Assembly (NCBI GenBank): GCA_964371615.1 | Contig: CAYJMS010000003.1 | Span: forward strand, 558,001 to 622,000 | From: SpSt-333 sp964371615 | Lineage (GTDB): Bacteria; Bacteroidota; Ignavibacteria; UBA10030; UBA8401 | DNA: 64,000 nt | Direction of reading: 5' to 3' | Shown here: positions 1-8,133 of the stretch, in pieces | Position numbering within the stretch: position 1 is the stretch's first letter | How the letters are laid out: every line of letters begins with the position of its first letter | The notes under the pieces: model-generated | Database searches by the model: none | Told to the model about the DNA's origin: nothing | Seen by the model: only the letters and a program-made list of their open reading frames with translations | Translations under genes and position numbers: made by a program

Positions 1-629
1 TGTCCGAGTGTCTGTTTATTTATTTCAGGCTTTGTAAACGTTCTCGGTCCGCGTGTTGTTACAAAATTTAACCTTGTGCTTTTAATCCCAGAAAGAAGGT
101 ATTTTTTTGACTCAACCTCCAGAATCTGACAAGCACTTTCAAATCCCTCTCTCCACTCAGATCTAATAAATTGATCATAAGAGTGGCCAAGCCATCGCCT
201 AATAATTGTAGGTAATTTGTTTAATTCTGGCAATTCAACATTTAACGATAAATCTCGAGGAATAATTAACTGTGTAATATCTTGTTGATTAGATGAATAC
301 AAGCCAATGCCAAGTTCTCGTAATTTATGTTCGTCTTCTAAAATTGTGCTTCTTTTTTGTTCAGGTATTACTACCGCTATTCGTATATCCTTATTGCTTG
401 ATTTTCCATAAGACACCCAACTTTTTAAACGTTCAAAATTTAATTTTTCATCTATTTCAACAATCATTGTGGTTTTATCTCTGGTAGCAACAAAGGCGGG
501 CGTATACGGGAATCCGATTTCATTCTTCTCAATTTTTACCTTATAACCCTTGCTTTCATAATCTGACAAGGAATTTAACGCAATTGGCATAAGCGTTTCA
601 GAAACGGTATTGAAGTTATTTTTTCCCAT
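1..629 (-). CDS. Unknown protein, C-terminus outside window (possible nuclease-like)
   Basis: I translated this frame by hand: it is open from an ATG at 629 to the window edge, giving 209 residues starting MGKNNFNTVSETLMP. It starts 3 bases after the stop of the ParB-like gene, so it is probably the third gene of the same operon. I do not recognise the family. Around residues 42-60 a PYTPAFVATRDKTTMIVEID stretch, followed by a hydrophobic strand IRIAVVIPE near residue 85-93, has the alternating strand/acidic pattern seen in PD-(D/E)xK-like nuclease cores, but the usual Asp and Lys are not both present, so this is only a hint. Very AT-rich, unlike the genes after 3041. A restriction or defence role is an inference from its methyltransferase neighbour. 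Confidence 0.75.
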   Translation of the reverse strand, partial: MGKNNFNTVSETLMPIALNSLSDYESKGYKVKIEKNEIGFPYTPAFVATRDKTTMIVEIDEKLNFERLKSWVSYGKSSNKDIRIAVVIPEQKRSTILEDEHKLRELGIGLYSSNQQDITQLIIPRDLSLNVELPELNKLPTIIRRWLGHSYDQFIRSEWREGFESACQILEVESKKYLLSGIKSTRLNFVTTRGPRTFTKPEINKQTLG

Positions 630-632
630 AAC

Positions 633-1577
633 TTAATTTCGTTTCAAAAAATCTCTTATGCTATTTTCTAATTGCTCGAGGAGTAATTGGAAAGATGAAC
701 TGGCATTATATTTTTTATTTTTAATATATTCGAGCTTTTCAATTAATCGTAAGGTAATTTGTTCAACATTATGAGTAAAATCGACTTCTTCAACAGTATC
801 ATTGAACATATCATCGATTGAGTAATCATCATTATTGATAAGTCTATTAATCGCTGATTTTGCACTGATAGTACTGATCTCGTTTCGATCTACCGCATTA
901 GCTAATTTTACCAATTTTCTGGGATCAACAGTACTGTTTATTATTTTTCGTTTAAATTTTTTGATAATGGTATTTCTTAAGGCTACCTCTTCTTTTTCAT
1001 CGATTATTGACTTTTTTCTTAGTGCCTCTGCACCCTTTGTAGCCTCTAATACTTGATCAACAGTTATTGTCTGTTGGGATTGCGGTTTTTCCAATTCGAC
1101 AATTAGCTCGTTAATTAGTTTTTGAGGTAGGGCTAATAATTTTTTTAATCTTCTCACTTCCCCTCTAGATATTGAGGCAATTCCAGAGAGTTCAATTTCA
1201 GTAGGCTTTCTTTTATTCCTTTTTGTAAACTCTGACTCTAAAACTTGCAATTTGAATGCGGTAGGTAACGGTAACCAATCCTTTCGAGCATTGTGTATTG
1301 CAAACATCATCATCAGATTTTGCATTTTGTCAGGTTTAGGTTGTATAATTACTGGGACACTAACTAATCCTAACTTCAGTGAACACCTCCATCGTCTTTC
1401 GCCGTCAAGCAAGAAATAATTTTTACCGTCTTGATAGACAGTAAGCGGCACAAGAATTCCCTGTTTGGCAATACTATCTTGTAAAGCATCAAGTTCATCC
1501 TGTCGGAAAATTAACCTTGGATTTTCAGGGTTTGTTTTAAGTATTTTTGGATTTATTAGGCGAACATTTTCTGCCAT
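633..1577 (-). CDS. ParB/Spo0J-like N-terminal domain protein
   Basis: 314 residues from an ATG at 1577; an AAAGGAA ribosome site lies 6 bases upstream, which favours this start over a TTG two codons earlier. Residues about 5-90 form a ParB N-terminal (CTP-binding/nuclease fold) domain with TNPENPR and the hallmark GERRWR motif near residue 60. A helical part follows with an HTH-like stretch (ELSGIASISRGEVRRLKKLL). The C-terminal third is charged and unrecognised. Classical ParB partitions replicons with ParA, but no parA lies here; instead it sits between an adenine methyltransferase and an unknown gene. ParB-fold proteins in such cassettes occur in phages, integrative elements and defence or modification systems. 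AT-rich, probably acquired. Confidence 0.85.
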   Translation of the reverse strand: MAENVRLINPKILKTNPENPRLIFRQDELDALQDSIAKQGILVPLTVYQDGKNYFLLDGERRWRCSLKLGLVSVPVIIQPKPDKMQNLMMMFAIHNARKDWLPLPTAFKLQVLESEFTKRNKRKPTEIELSGIASISRGEVRRLKKLLALPQKLINELIVELEKPQSQQTITVDQVLEATKGAEALRKKSIIDEKEEVALRNTIIKKFKRKIINSTVDPRKLVKLANAVDRNEISTISAKSAINRLINNDDYSIDDMFNDTVEEVDFTHNVEQITLRLIEKLEYIKNKKYNASSSFQLLLEQLENSIRDFLKRN

Positions 1578-1620
1578 AAACAATTCCTTTCACGAAATTC
1601 AAATTTCTTATTGTTATTGT

Positions 1621-2451
1621 CTACAGGTTTGAAAATAAGATGACCTCTGAAACAATCCGTCTTTTTGAAGGATTGGATGCGATGGTAGAATGTCTTTGAA
1701 TGGTTTTCTTATGAAAACTCGGATACAATTTTAATATATCACTATGATTAGCGTTACTAATAAGTACTTTTACACCCCGTTGTGCTAATTTTGTGGCTAA
1801 TCTACTTAACCTTTCTTGATCATCCCATGAAAATATGTCTTCATTATATTCAATAAATCCATTGTTATTGTGACCAGTAACATAAGGAGGATCTAAATAA
1901 ACAAAGTCGCCTTTTTTTGTACTTGAAATAATTGATTCAAAATCTGATACTTTAATTTTTATCTGACTCCCGCTTAAAATTTTTGAGCAAAGAATTAAAT
2001 TATCATGGTTGAAAAGGTTTTGTTTCGGATGAAGTCCGTAAGGAACATTGAAATCGCCACTCAGATTAACTCGATACAATCCATTCCAACACGTTTTGTT
2101 TAAGTAAATAAATTCTGCTCCTCTTTTTATTGAACCATAACTCCTGTTTTTCCTTATACTGTAATATTCTCTTTTATTTACCTTGAATGATTTCAGATAA
2201 TATATAAGTGCATTAACATTGTTTTTAACGGCCAAAAACGTTTTTATAAGTTCTTCTGATTTGTCACTTAAAACGGCTTTGCGTGGCTGCGCATAAAAAA
2301 ATAATGATCCCGATCCCAAGAAGGGTTCATAATATGTTCCATATTGAATTGGAATTAGATCTACTAAATATTTAAGCAATAACCGTTTTGATCCCGCCCA
2401 CTTCAAAAATGGTTTGGCTATGGCGCTGTTTTTTAGATTATGGTTTTCCAT
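1621..2451 (-). CDS. D12-class N6-adenine DNA methyltransferase (Dam/DpnM-like)
   Basis: 276 residues. The class alpha layout is clear: FLKWAGSKR near residue 15 (S-adenosylmethionine binding), YEPFLGSGSLF near 41 (motif I), NGLYRVN near 122, and the catalytic DPPY motif in FVYLDPPYVTGHN near 190. Length matches the D12/Dam family, which methylates adenine N6, often in GATC; the target here cannot be read from sequence. First gene of a minus-strand group, with the ParB-like gene 43 bases downstream. A solitary methyltransferase is possible, but the partial unknown gene at the window edge could be a partner nuclease. AT content is much higher than in the neighbouring core genes, which suggests transfer. 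Confidence 0.93.
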   Translation of the reverse strand: MENHNLKNSAIAKPFLKWAGSKRLLLKYLVDLIPIQYGTYYEPFLGSGSLFFYAQPRKAVLSDKSEELIKTFLAVKNNVNALIYYLKSFKVNKREYYSIRKNRSYGSIKRGAEFIYLNKTCWNGLYRVNLSGDFNVPYGLHPKQNLFNHDNLILCSKILSGSQIKIKVSDFESIISSTKKGDFVYLDPPYVTGHNNNGFIEYNEDIFSWDDQERLSRLATKLAQRGVKVLISNANHSDILKLYPSFHKKTIQRHSTIASNPSKRRIVSEVILFSNL

Positions 2452-3040
2452 TAGTATGACATAAAATAAATCACATCTGTTCCAAAAGCAATGAATGGTT
2501 TTTACTATACATTATTTTTATCTACAGATCGATTATTTCCCGAAAACTATCGGGATTCTATTTTTTCACTGTTCCCCAAAATTGCCAATTTTACTTCTGT
2601 CACCAACGCTTTTGAGGGCGCATTCCCTTCTTCAACTAACGCCCATAAAAGAGTACCGTAAATGCATAATCGCGCTGTATCACGTGGATTCAGTTGCATA
2701 GGAGCGCTTTCGCCAATTCTCTTCTTTGATATTCCGGCGGCACTAGCGTGGAGAAACGATAGATCGCTTCGAATTTTCTTCTTTTTTCACTCGGTCGAAC
2801 AATTCTAAAATCAGAGCACATAGGGAGGACCACGAATGACCAACCACGGCCTCTTTTTATGCCACGTAAACTTTTCGTATATTATACCGCAATTCAACAT
2901 TTATAAGAATATATGAGGGATGAAATTTATCCCCTTGTTTAGTGAACAAACCAGTCTTTTTAGTGACTATTATTTCGTCCTTCATAAATCATAATTCATC
3001 CTTCTATTCATCTTTTTTCTAATTTTAATCGGTTTTTTTT
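2452..3040. other. 589-base spacer, no gene recognised
   Basis: AT-rich spacer between the divergent methyltransferase cassette and the ABC-F gene. Short open frames exist but none has a ribosome site or a recognisable product. It should carry the promoters of both flanking units; I could not single out a convincing one. The base composition changes to core-like close to 3041. Confidence 0.5.
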
Positions 3041-5008
3041 GTGCTAGCAGTCAATAATCTCTCCATCAACTTCGGCGAACGGTATCTGTTCGACGACCTT
3101 TCGTTCACCATCAATCCGCACGACCGTATTGGGCTTGTGGGGAGCAACGGCGCAGGCAAATCGACATTGCTGAAGATCATTGCCGGAATCAATCAACCGA
3201 TGGAAGGGAATGTCAACAAGGCGCGCTTTATCACCGTCGGCTATCTTCCGCAGGATGCGGTGGTGGAATCGAGTCTGTCGCTGTATAAAGAGGTGGAATC
3301 CGCTTTCGAGGATATACTGCAGATCGAAGAGGAATTGCAGGAAGCGTATCAGCGGCTGGGGGAAGTGGACCATACGACCGATGAATACATGGAACTGCTG
3401 GAGATCATCGGCGAATTGCAGCACAAGCAGGAAGATGCCGATGCGTTCCGTTTGAAATCGAAGATCGAAACGGTGCTGATGGGGCTCGGATTTTCCGTTC
3501 CCGATCTCGACCGGAGCGTTACGGAATTCAGCGGAGGGTGGCAGATGCGCATTGCGCTGGCAAAACTGCTGCTGCTCGAACCTTCCGTGCTGCTGCTGGA
3601 CGAACCGACAAACCATCTGGATATCGATTCGCTGCAGTGGCTGGAAGAGTATCTGAAAAACTACAACGGCGCCATCATGCTGGTCTCGCACGACCGGGCG
3701 TTTCTCGATTCGCTCACCAAAAAAACATTCGCGCTCAGTCTCGGCAAGATGGAGATCTACTCCGGCAACTATTCGTACTACGAAAAGGAACGGGTGATCC
3801 GCAAAGAGCTGGTGATGAACGCCATGAAGAACCAGCAGCAGCAATTGAAGCAGACACAGGAGTTTATCGACCGCTTCCGGTACAAGGCATCCAAAGCACG
3901 GCAGGTGCAGAGCCGCGTGAAGCAAATGGAGAAGGTTGAAATGATTGAAGTGGAGGATGAGGAAGAAGAGATTCATTTCCACTTCCCCACGGCGCAGCAG
4001 AGCGGACGGGTGGTGATGGAACTGATCGATCTGCGGAAATCGTACGACAACAATCTGGTGTACGATCATCTCAACTATACCATCGAACGGGGAGATCGCA
4101 TCGCCATTGTGGGGGTCAACGGCGCGGGAAAATCGACAATCTCCAAGATTGCCGCGGGCGTTGAGCCGTTCCAGTCCGGCGAACGGAAAGAGGGATACAA
4201 TGTGATCGTTTCGTACTTCGCGCAGCATCAGGCCGAAGAACTCGACATGAATAAAGAAGTGCTGCAAACCGTCGATGAAGTGGCGGTCGGCGAGATACGA
4301 ACCCGGTTGCGGTCTATTCTGGGATCATTCCTGTTTCGCGGGGACGATGTCTTCAAGAAAGTGAAAGTCCTCTCGGGCGGGGAGAAAAGCCGCCTTGCGC
4401 TGGCGAAGATGCTTCTTGCACCGGCAAACTTTTTGATCATGGACGAACCGACGAACCATCTCGACATGCGCTCCAAAAAGGTGCTGCAGGAGGCGCTGCA
4501 TGAATTCGACGGAACGTACCTAATCGTCTCCCACGACAGGGCATTTCTGGATTCCATTGTGAACAAAGTGCTGGAAATCTCTCCCGGCGGAAGGATCAGG
4601 ACGTACATCGGCAACGTGAGCGAGTATATCGATGCTAAGAAAAAAGAACGATCGGGATCTCAGACAACAGACAACAGACATCAGACGAAGCCGACTGTTC
4701 ATAAAGAGCCGGGACAATCCAAAGAGCTGAAACAATCGACCGGAGCAAAGCAGGGAACGCCTGCCGCAGCGAAAGCGAAGCCGAAGAAAAATCTGTTTCA
4801 TTTGAAGAAAGAATTGGAGCGGGTGGAAAAGGAGATTGCAAAGAAGGAATCCGAGAAAGCCGCGATCGAAAAGAAGATGGCGAGCGATGAGTTCATGAAG
4901 TATCCGATAAAAGCGAAAACGATCAGCGCGGAATATGACGCCGTGACGAAAAATCTGAACGAATTGATGGATGAGTGGGGGAGAGTGTCGGAAGAGATAG
5001 AAAATTGA
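3041..5008 (+). CDS. ABC-F family ATPase (ribosome-associated type)
   Basis: 655 residues from a GTG start; the first residues (LAVNNLSINFGE) match where ABC-F proteins normally begin. Two ABC domains without membrane segments: first Walker A GSNGAGKS at 34-41, signature FSGGWQMR near 163, Walker B LLLDEPTNHLD near 184; second Walker A GVNGAGKS near 358, LSGGEKSRLA and LIMDEPTNHLD further on. A charged linker between them (about 245-310) is the P-site interaction motif region. The C-terminus (about 590-655) is a Lys/Glu-rich coiled coil. Family members act as translation factors on stalled ribosomes or in antibiotic resistance. Odd point: the linker before the coiled coil contains QTTDNRHQ, encoded by a repeat that also occurs between genes here. 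Confidence 0.95.
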   Translation: MLAVNNLSINFGERYLFDDLSFTINPHDRIGLVGSNGAGKSTLLKIIAGINQPMEGNVNKARFITVGYLPQDAVVESSLSLYKEVESAFEDILQIEEELQEAYQRLGEVDHTTDEYMELLEIIGELQHKQEDADAFRLKSKIETVLMGLGFSVPDLDRSVTEFSGGWQMRIALAKLLLLEPSVLLLDEPTNHLDIDSLQWLEEYLKNYNGAIMLVSHDRAFLDSLTKKTFALSLGKMEIYSGNYSYYEKERVIRKELVMNAMKNQQQQLKQTQEFIDRFRYKASKARQVQSRVKQMEKVEMIEVEDEEEEIHFHFPTAQQSGRVVMELIDLRKSYDNNLVYDHLNYTIERGDRIAIVGVNGAGKSTISKIAAGVEPFQSGERKEGYNVIVSYFAQHQAEELDMNKEVLQTVDEVAVGEIRTRLRSILGSFLFRGDDVFKKVKVLSGGEKSRLALAKMLLAPANFLIMDEPTNHLDMRSKKVLQEALHEFDGTYLIVSHDRAFLDSIVNKVLEISPGGRIRTYIGNVSEYIDAKKKERSGSQTTDNRHQTKPTVHKEPGQSKELKQSTGAKQGTPAAAKAKPKKNLFHLKKELERVEKEIAKKESEKAAIEKKMASDEFMKYPIKAKTISAEYDAVTKNLNELMDEWGRVSEEIEN

Positions 5009-5119
5009 TTCATTGATACAATGAGTAAATGAGTCTATGAGTCGATGAGATTACGAGTCACGTAGGGCGGACATAGAAAATTGTGGAATTTATAAATTTT
5101 GAAATTGTGGAATTGAAAA

Positions 5120-5395
5120 GCAAAAAAATCACGCAAAGGGCGCGAAAATATAATCTCGTAGGGCAGGCATTCCTGCCTGCCAAATATTTCCACCCCAACA
5201 GCGAAATAAAATTATTTATTTAAAAGCATCACGCAAAGGCCGCAAAGGAGATGTAAAGAACGCAAAGTGTTTTTATGACCAGCAAACACTTAAGAAGAGT
5301 AGAAGTGATCTCAAAAATGAATTTTGTCACCCCGAGCGAAGACGAGGGGTGACATTTCATATAAAATCATGCCTCGACTCCGCTCGGCATGACAT
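5120..5395. repeat. Repeat-rich spacer: degenerate CGCAAAG-type repeat and three inverted repeats
   Basis: The 474-base gap 5009-5482 has no gene. It holds a degenerate repeat of the form CACGCAAAGGGCGC / CACGCAAAGGCCGCAAAG (about 5128-5145 and 5229-5270). It also has a GGCAGG/CCTGCC inverted repeat at 5162-5177, a GTCACCCC/GGGGTGAC hairpin at 5326-5333/5346-5353, and a TCATGCC/GGCATGA hairpin at 5368-5374/5386-5392. The last two look like dispersed palindromic repeats rather than terminators, since no T-run follows. Confidence 0.7.
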
Positions 5396-5482
5396 TGATT
5401 TGGTATTTTTAAGATAGCCTCTAATAATTGAGCCAATGTGTCAATGAACCAATGATCCGATGGTTTTAAGAAAATTTTTTTC

Positions 5483-6370
5483 TTGTTAAAACTAAAAAAC
5501 ATATCCGCCGTCGGCTGGATGGTCTTCAGTGCATTCTGTTTTGCGTTGATGGGAGCGTTCACCAGTGCACTGGCCGGTTCATTCGATTGGACGGTAATCG
5601 CCTTTGCGCGGGCGTTCATCAATTTCATCTTTGTTGCTGCGCTGGCTCTTTCCACGCACAAGCCGCTGATTCTCTTTTCTGCGCCGAAAAATCTCTGGAT
5701 GCGCAGCGTTACCGGTACTATCTCCATTTTCGGCACATTCTACACGCTTGCCCGTCTGCCGATCGCCGAAGCGACATCCATTATAAACACCATGCCGTTG
5801 TGGATGGCGCTGCTCGTGGCGTTTGTGGCGAAACAGCGTGTGCAGAAAACCGTCTGGTTCTCCATCGCCTGCGGAATTGTCGGCGTCATGTTCATACAAC
5901 AGCCGCACTTTGATGAAGGAAATTTCGCCGTCATCGTCGGCCTCACCGGCGCATTTTTCGCCTCGGTTGCGGTCTATAATCTTCATCTTACCAAGAATGT
6001 CCATCCCACGACCATTGTCGCTCATTTTACTTTGGTCGCCAGCATGATAACGTTTATCGTCATGGTCCCGTCTATCCCGTCGCTGTTTGAAGCGACGCGG
6101 TATTCTCCGGCCATTATTATGGCATTGATCGGCGTCGGCGCCAGCGGCACCGTAGCGCAGTTAGCGATGACCCGCGCATACATGCAGGGAAATCCCGCAA
6201 TCAACTCATCCGTCGGCCTGGTGCAGGTTGCATTTGCCACGATCTTTGATGTCATTATATGGAGCCGCGTGTTCAACATCGTCACCGTTATCGGAATACT
6301 GCTCATTACCGTTCCGACGACGTTGTTTGTGGCGAGAGTTCAAATTCGAAACAGGGTGCAGGGAGTCTGA
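5483..6370 (+). CDS. EamA-family (drug/metabolite) permease
   Basis: 295 residues with about ten hydrophobic segments arranged as two EamA repeats of roughly 135 residues; the N-terminal repeat opens with VGWMVFSAFCFALMGAFTS, the second near residue 145 with GLTGAFFASVAVYN. Inner-membrane transporter of the drug/metabolite superfamily; substrates of this family include amino acids, nucleotides and small metabolites, and the one here cannot be told. The start is a TTG with only a weak upstream purine stretch, so the exact first residue is uncertain; an ATG further in (residue 13) would cut into the first membrane helix. It stands alone between repeat-containing spacers. Confidence 0.88.
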   Translation: MLKLKNISAVGWMVFSAFCFALMGAFTSALAGSFDWTVIAFARAFINFIFVAALALSTHKPLILFSAPKNLWMRSVTGTISIFGTFYTLARLPIAEATSIINTMPLWMALLVAFVAKQRVQKTVWFSIACGIVGVMFIQQPHFDEGNFAVIVGLTGAFFASVAVYNLHLTKNVHPTTIVAHFTLVASMITFIVMVPSIPSLFEATRYSPAIIMALIGVGASGTVAQLAMTRAYMQGNPAINSSVGLVQVAFATIFDVIIWSRVFNIVTVIGILLITVPTTLFVARVQIRNRVQGV

Positions 6371-6430
6371 GGACATTTTGTGATTTTATGATTTTCTGAT
6401 TGATGGACGAACAATAAATATAAAACTATA

Positions 6431-6475
6431 GTCATTGCGAGGAGTCTGTCGTACGACAGACGACGAAGCAATCTC
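6431..6475. repeat. Dispersed inverted repeat carrying an inserted 16-bp palindrome
   Basis: The outer repeat is GTCATTGCGAGGAG ... CGACGAAGCAATCTC, a palindromic intergenic element (ATTGCGAGGAG pairs loosely with CGACGAAGCAAT). Between its halves, at 6445-6460, sits TCTGTCGTACGACAGA, a perfect palindrome. The same 16 bases recur at 26547-26562 inside a tRNA-Asn remnant. Confidence 0.75.
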
Positions 6476-6567
6476 AGTATGTTGTAGACCAAAGACCTTA
6501 CGTCATGAAACAGCCCGTTGAAGGGATGATCAATATTCAAAAATATTTCAGAGTTCTTTGATTATTT

Positions 6568-7833
6568 ATGACCAATTCATTCTATAATTCATTCGATACC
6601 GAATGTCTCGACGAGCAGCGGAAGGACGATTACCGGACACCGTTCGAGCAGGACCGGGACAGGATCATCCACACCTCGGCGTTCCGGCGGCTACAGGCAA
6701 AGACGCAGGTCTTTTTGTCCGGCGAGTATGATTTTTACCGCACGCGGCTGACACACTCACTGGAAGTGGCGCAGATCGGGCGTTCGATCTGCAGCAACAT
6801 TCAGCGGAACAGCCCGTTCTTTTCTGCCGATTATCACATCGATCCGCACCTGGTCGAAGCGATCTGCCTCTCTCACGACCTCGGCCATCCGCCGTTCGGA
6901 CATGCGGGAGAACGGACGCTGAATCAGCTGATGCGTAACTTTGGGGGATTTGAAGGGAATGCGCAGACGCTGCGAATGCTGACCGAAACGGTCTATTCCG
7001 AACGGGGAGAGCGCAAAGGGATGAGTCCCACGCGGGCGTTTCTCGACGGAGTCCTGAAATACAAAACGCTCTTTTCGGAACTGGACGATCCGGTCAATCA
7101 CTACATCTACGACGAACAGAGAAAATATCTCGATTTTGTCTTCGACCGATTTAATATTATGGCGGAATTTCCGGCGGGAAAAGAACGCAATAATTTCCGC
7201 AGCATCGAATGCCAGATCATGGACTGGTCGGACGATGTGGCGTACTCCCTCAACGACGTGGTGGACGGGATTCATTCCGGATTTATCACCAAAGAGAAGA
7301 TCGAACGGTGGGCGGGGACGCAGCAGATCTCACCGGAACTTCAATCCACGCTCGACGCGCTGTTCGATGCGATGAAAGAAGGATATGCCGAGCGGTTCAT
7401 GTCGGCAAAGATCGGAAAATATATCCGCGCTTGCAGCATCGACGAAACGGCCAACGGCATGAGCGCAAAAACAAACCGGTACAAATATCGGCTGCAGATC
7501 GATCCCGCGGCGCAGAACGAATCGAAAATGTTCAAACGGCTGTCGCTCGATCTGGTCTTTCTCTCCCCACAGCTGAATCAGGTGGAGAAAAAGGGGGACT
7601 TCATGCTCCGCCGAATCTTTGAATCGTTCAAAGAAAATTATATCAACAAGGAAAAGTTCGAGATGCATCTGCTGCCGGCATCCTTCGAGCAGGGCATTCT
7701 CGCATCACCGGATGCAGCGTACCGTGTGCGGCTGATCTGCGACTACATTGCGGGAATGACAGACGGATTTGCGAACCGGACGTATAAACGATTGTTCGAT
7801 CCTGATTTTGGGTCACTGGCGGATCTCATATAA
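6568..7833 (+). CDS. dgt: Deoxyguanosinetriphosphate triphosphohydrolase (dGTPase), HD superfamily
   Basis: 421 residues, cytoplasmic. HD-domain metal ligands are visible: H63 in TRLTHSLEVAQIG, H103-D104 in SHDLGHPPFGHAGE, and a downstream Asp in MDWSDDVAYSLND near residue 217. The N-terminus RTPFEQDRDRIIHTSAFRRLQAKTQVF is characteristic of dGTPases. The enzyme cleaves dGTP (and in relatives other dNTPs) to deoxynucleoside and tripolyphosphate, controlling nucleotide pools. Length is near that of the shorter dGTPase subclass. It appears monocistronic; the product tripolyphosphate is of interest because tripolyphosphatase-like CYTH proteins occur later in the window, but nothing links them directly. 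Confidence 0.94.
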   Translation: MTNSFYNSFDTECLDEQRKDDYRTPFEQDRDRIIHTSAFRRLQAKTQVFLSGEYDFYRTRLTHSLEVAQIGRSICSNIQRNSPFFSADYHIDPHLVEAICLSHDLGHPPFGHAGERTLNQLMRNFGGFEGNAQTLRMLTETVYSERGERKGMSPTRAFLDGVLKYKTLFSELDDPVNHYIYDEQRKYLDFVFDRFNIMAEFPAGKERNNFRSIECQIMDWSDDVAYSLNDVVDGIHSGFITKEKIERWAGTQQISPELQSTLDALFDAMKEGYAERFMSAKIGKYIRACSIDETANGMSAKTNRYKYRLQIDPAAQNESKMFKRLSLDLVFLSPQLNQVEKKGDFMLRRIFESFKENYINKEKFEMHLLPASFEQGILASPDAAYRVRLICDYIAGMTDGFANRTYKRLFDPDFGSLADLI

Positions 7834-8115
7834 AAGGCAAACCACCAAGGCACCAAATCACCAAATTAAAAAGTGTATAACCGCAACGTGCAAAGGAAAA
7901 GATGTAAAAACATTGCCACGAAAACACGAAATCACGAAAATGGGGCACAGCAAAGACACAAAGACGCAAAGTGGAAAAGGAAAAAGATGTCTGACGACGT
8001 TTTTCATCGTCTGACATCTCATAGATTAACCGCAAAGGCACAAAGGCGCGAAGCGAAAAAGAAGACGGAATACAGAATACAGAAGACAGAAGTCTGTTGT
8101 CTGGTGTCTGATATC
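7834..8115. repeat. 300-base spacer made of degenerate short repeats
   Basis: No gene. From 7838 to about 8055 the DNA is a run of loosely repeated ACCAAGGCACCAAATCACC, CACGAAAACACGAAATCACG, CAAAGACACAAAGACGCAAAG and GCAAAGGCACAAAGGCGCG units. An imperfect inverted repeat (AGATGTCTGACGACG / CATCGTCTGACATCT) lies at about 7985-8020. The end, 8068-8110, is a GAATACAGAATACAGAAGACAGAAG ladder followed by its near complement (GTCTGTTGTCTGGTGTCTGATATCTG). Relatives of these units occur at 5128, 9268, 36655-36760 and 60822. Confidence 0.75.
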
Positions 8116-8133
8116 TGATATCTCATATACACT

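Noticed and set aside
3044..4267. Long open frame on the minus strand opposite the ABC-F gene
   Set aside because: Complete overlap with an unmistakable ABC-F gene; His/Phe-rich product with no family features, an effect of codon use on the other strand.
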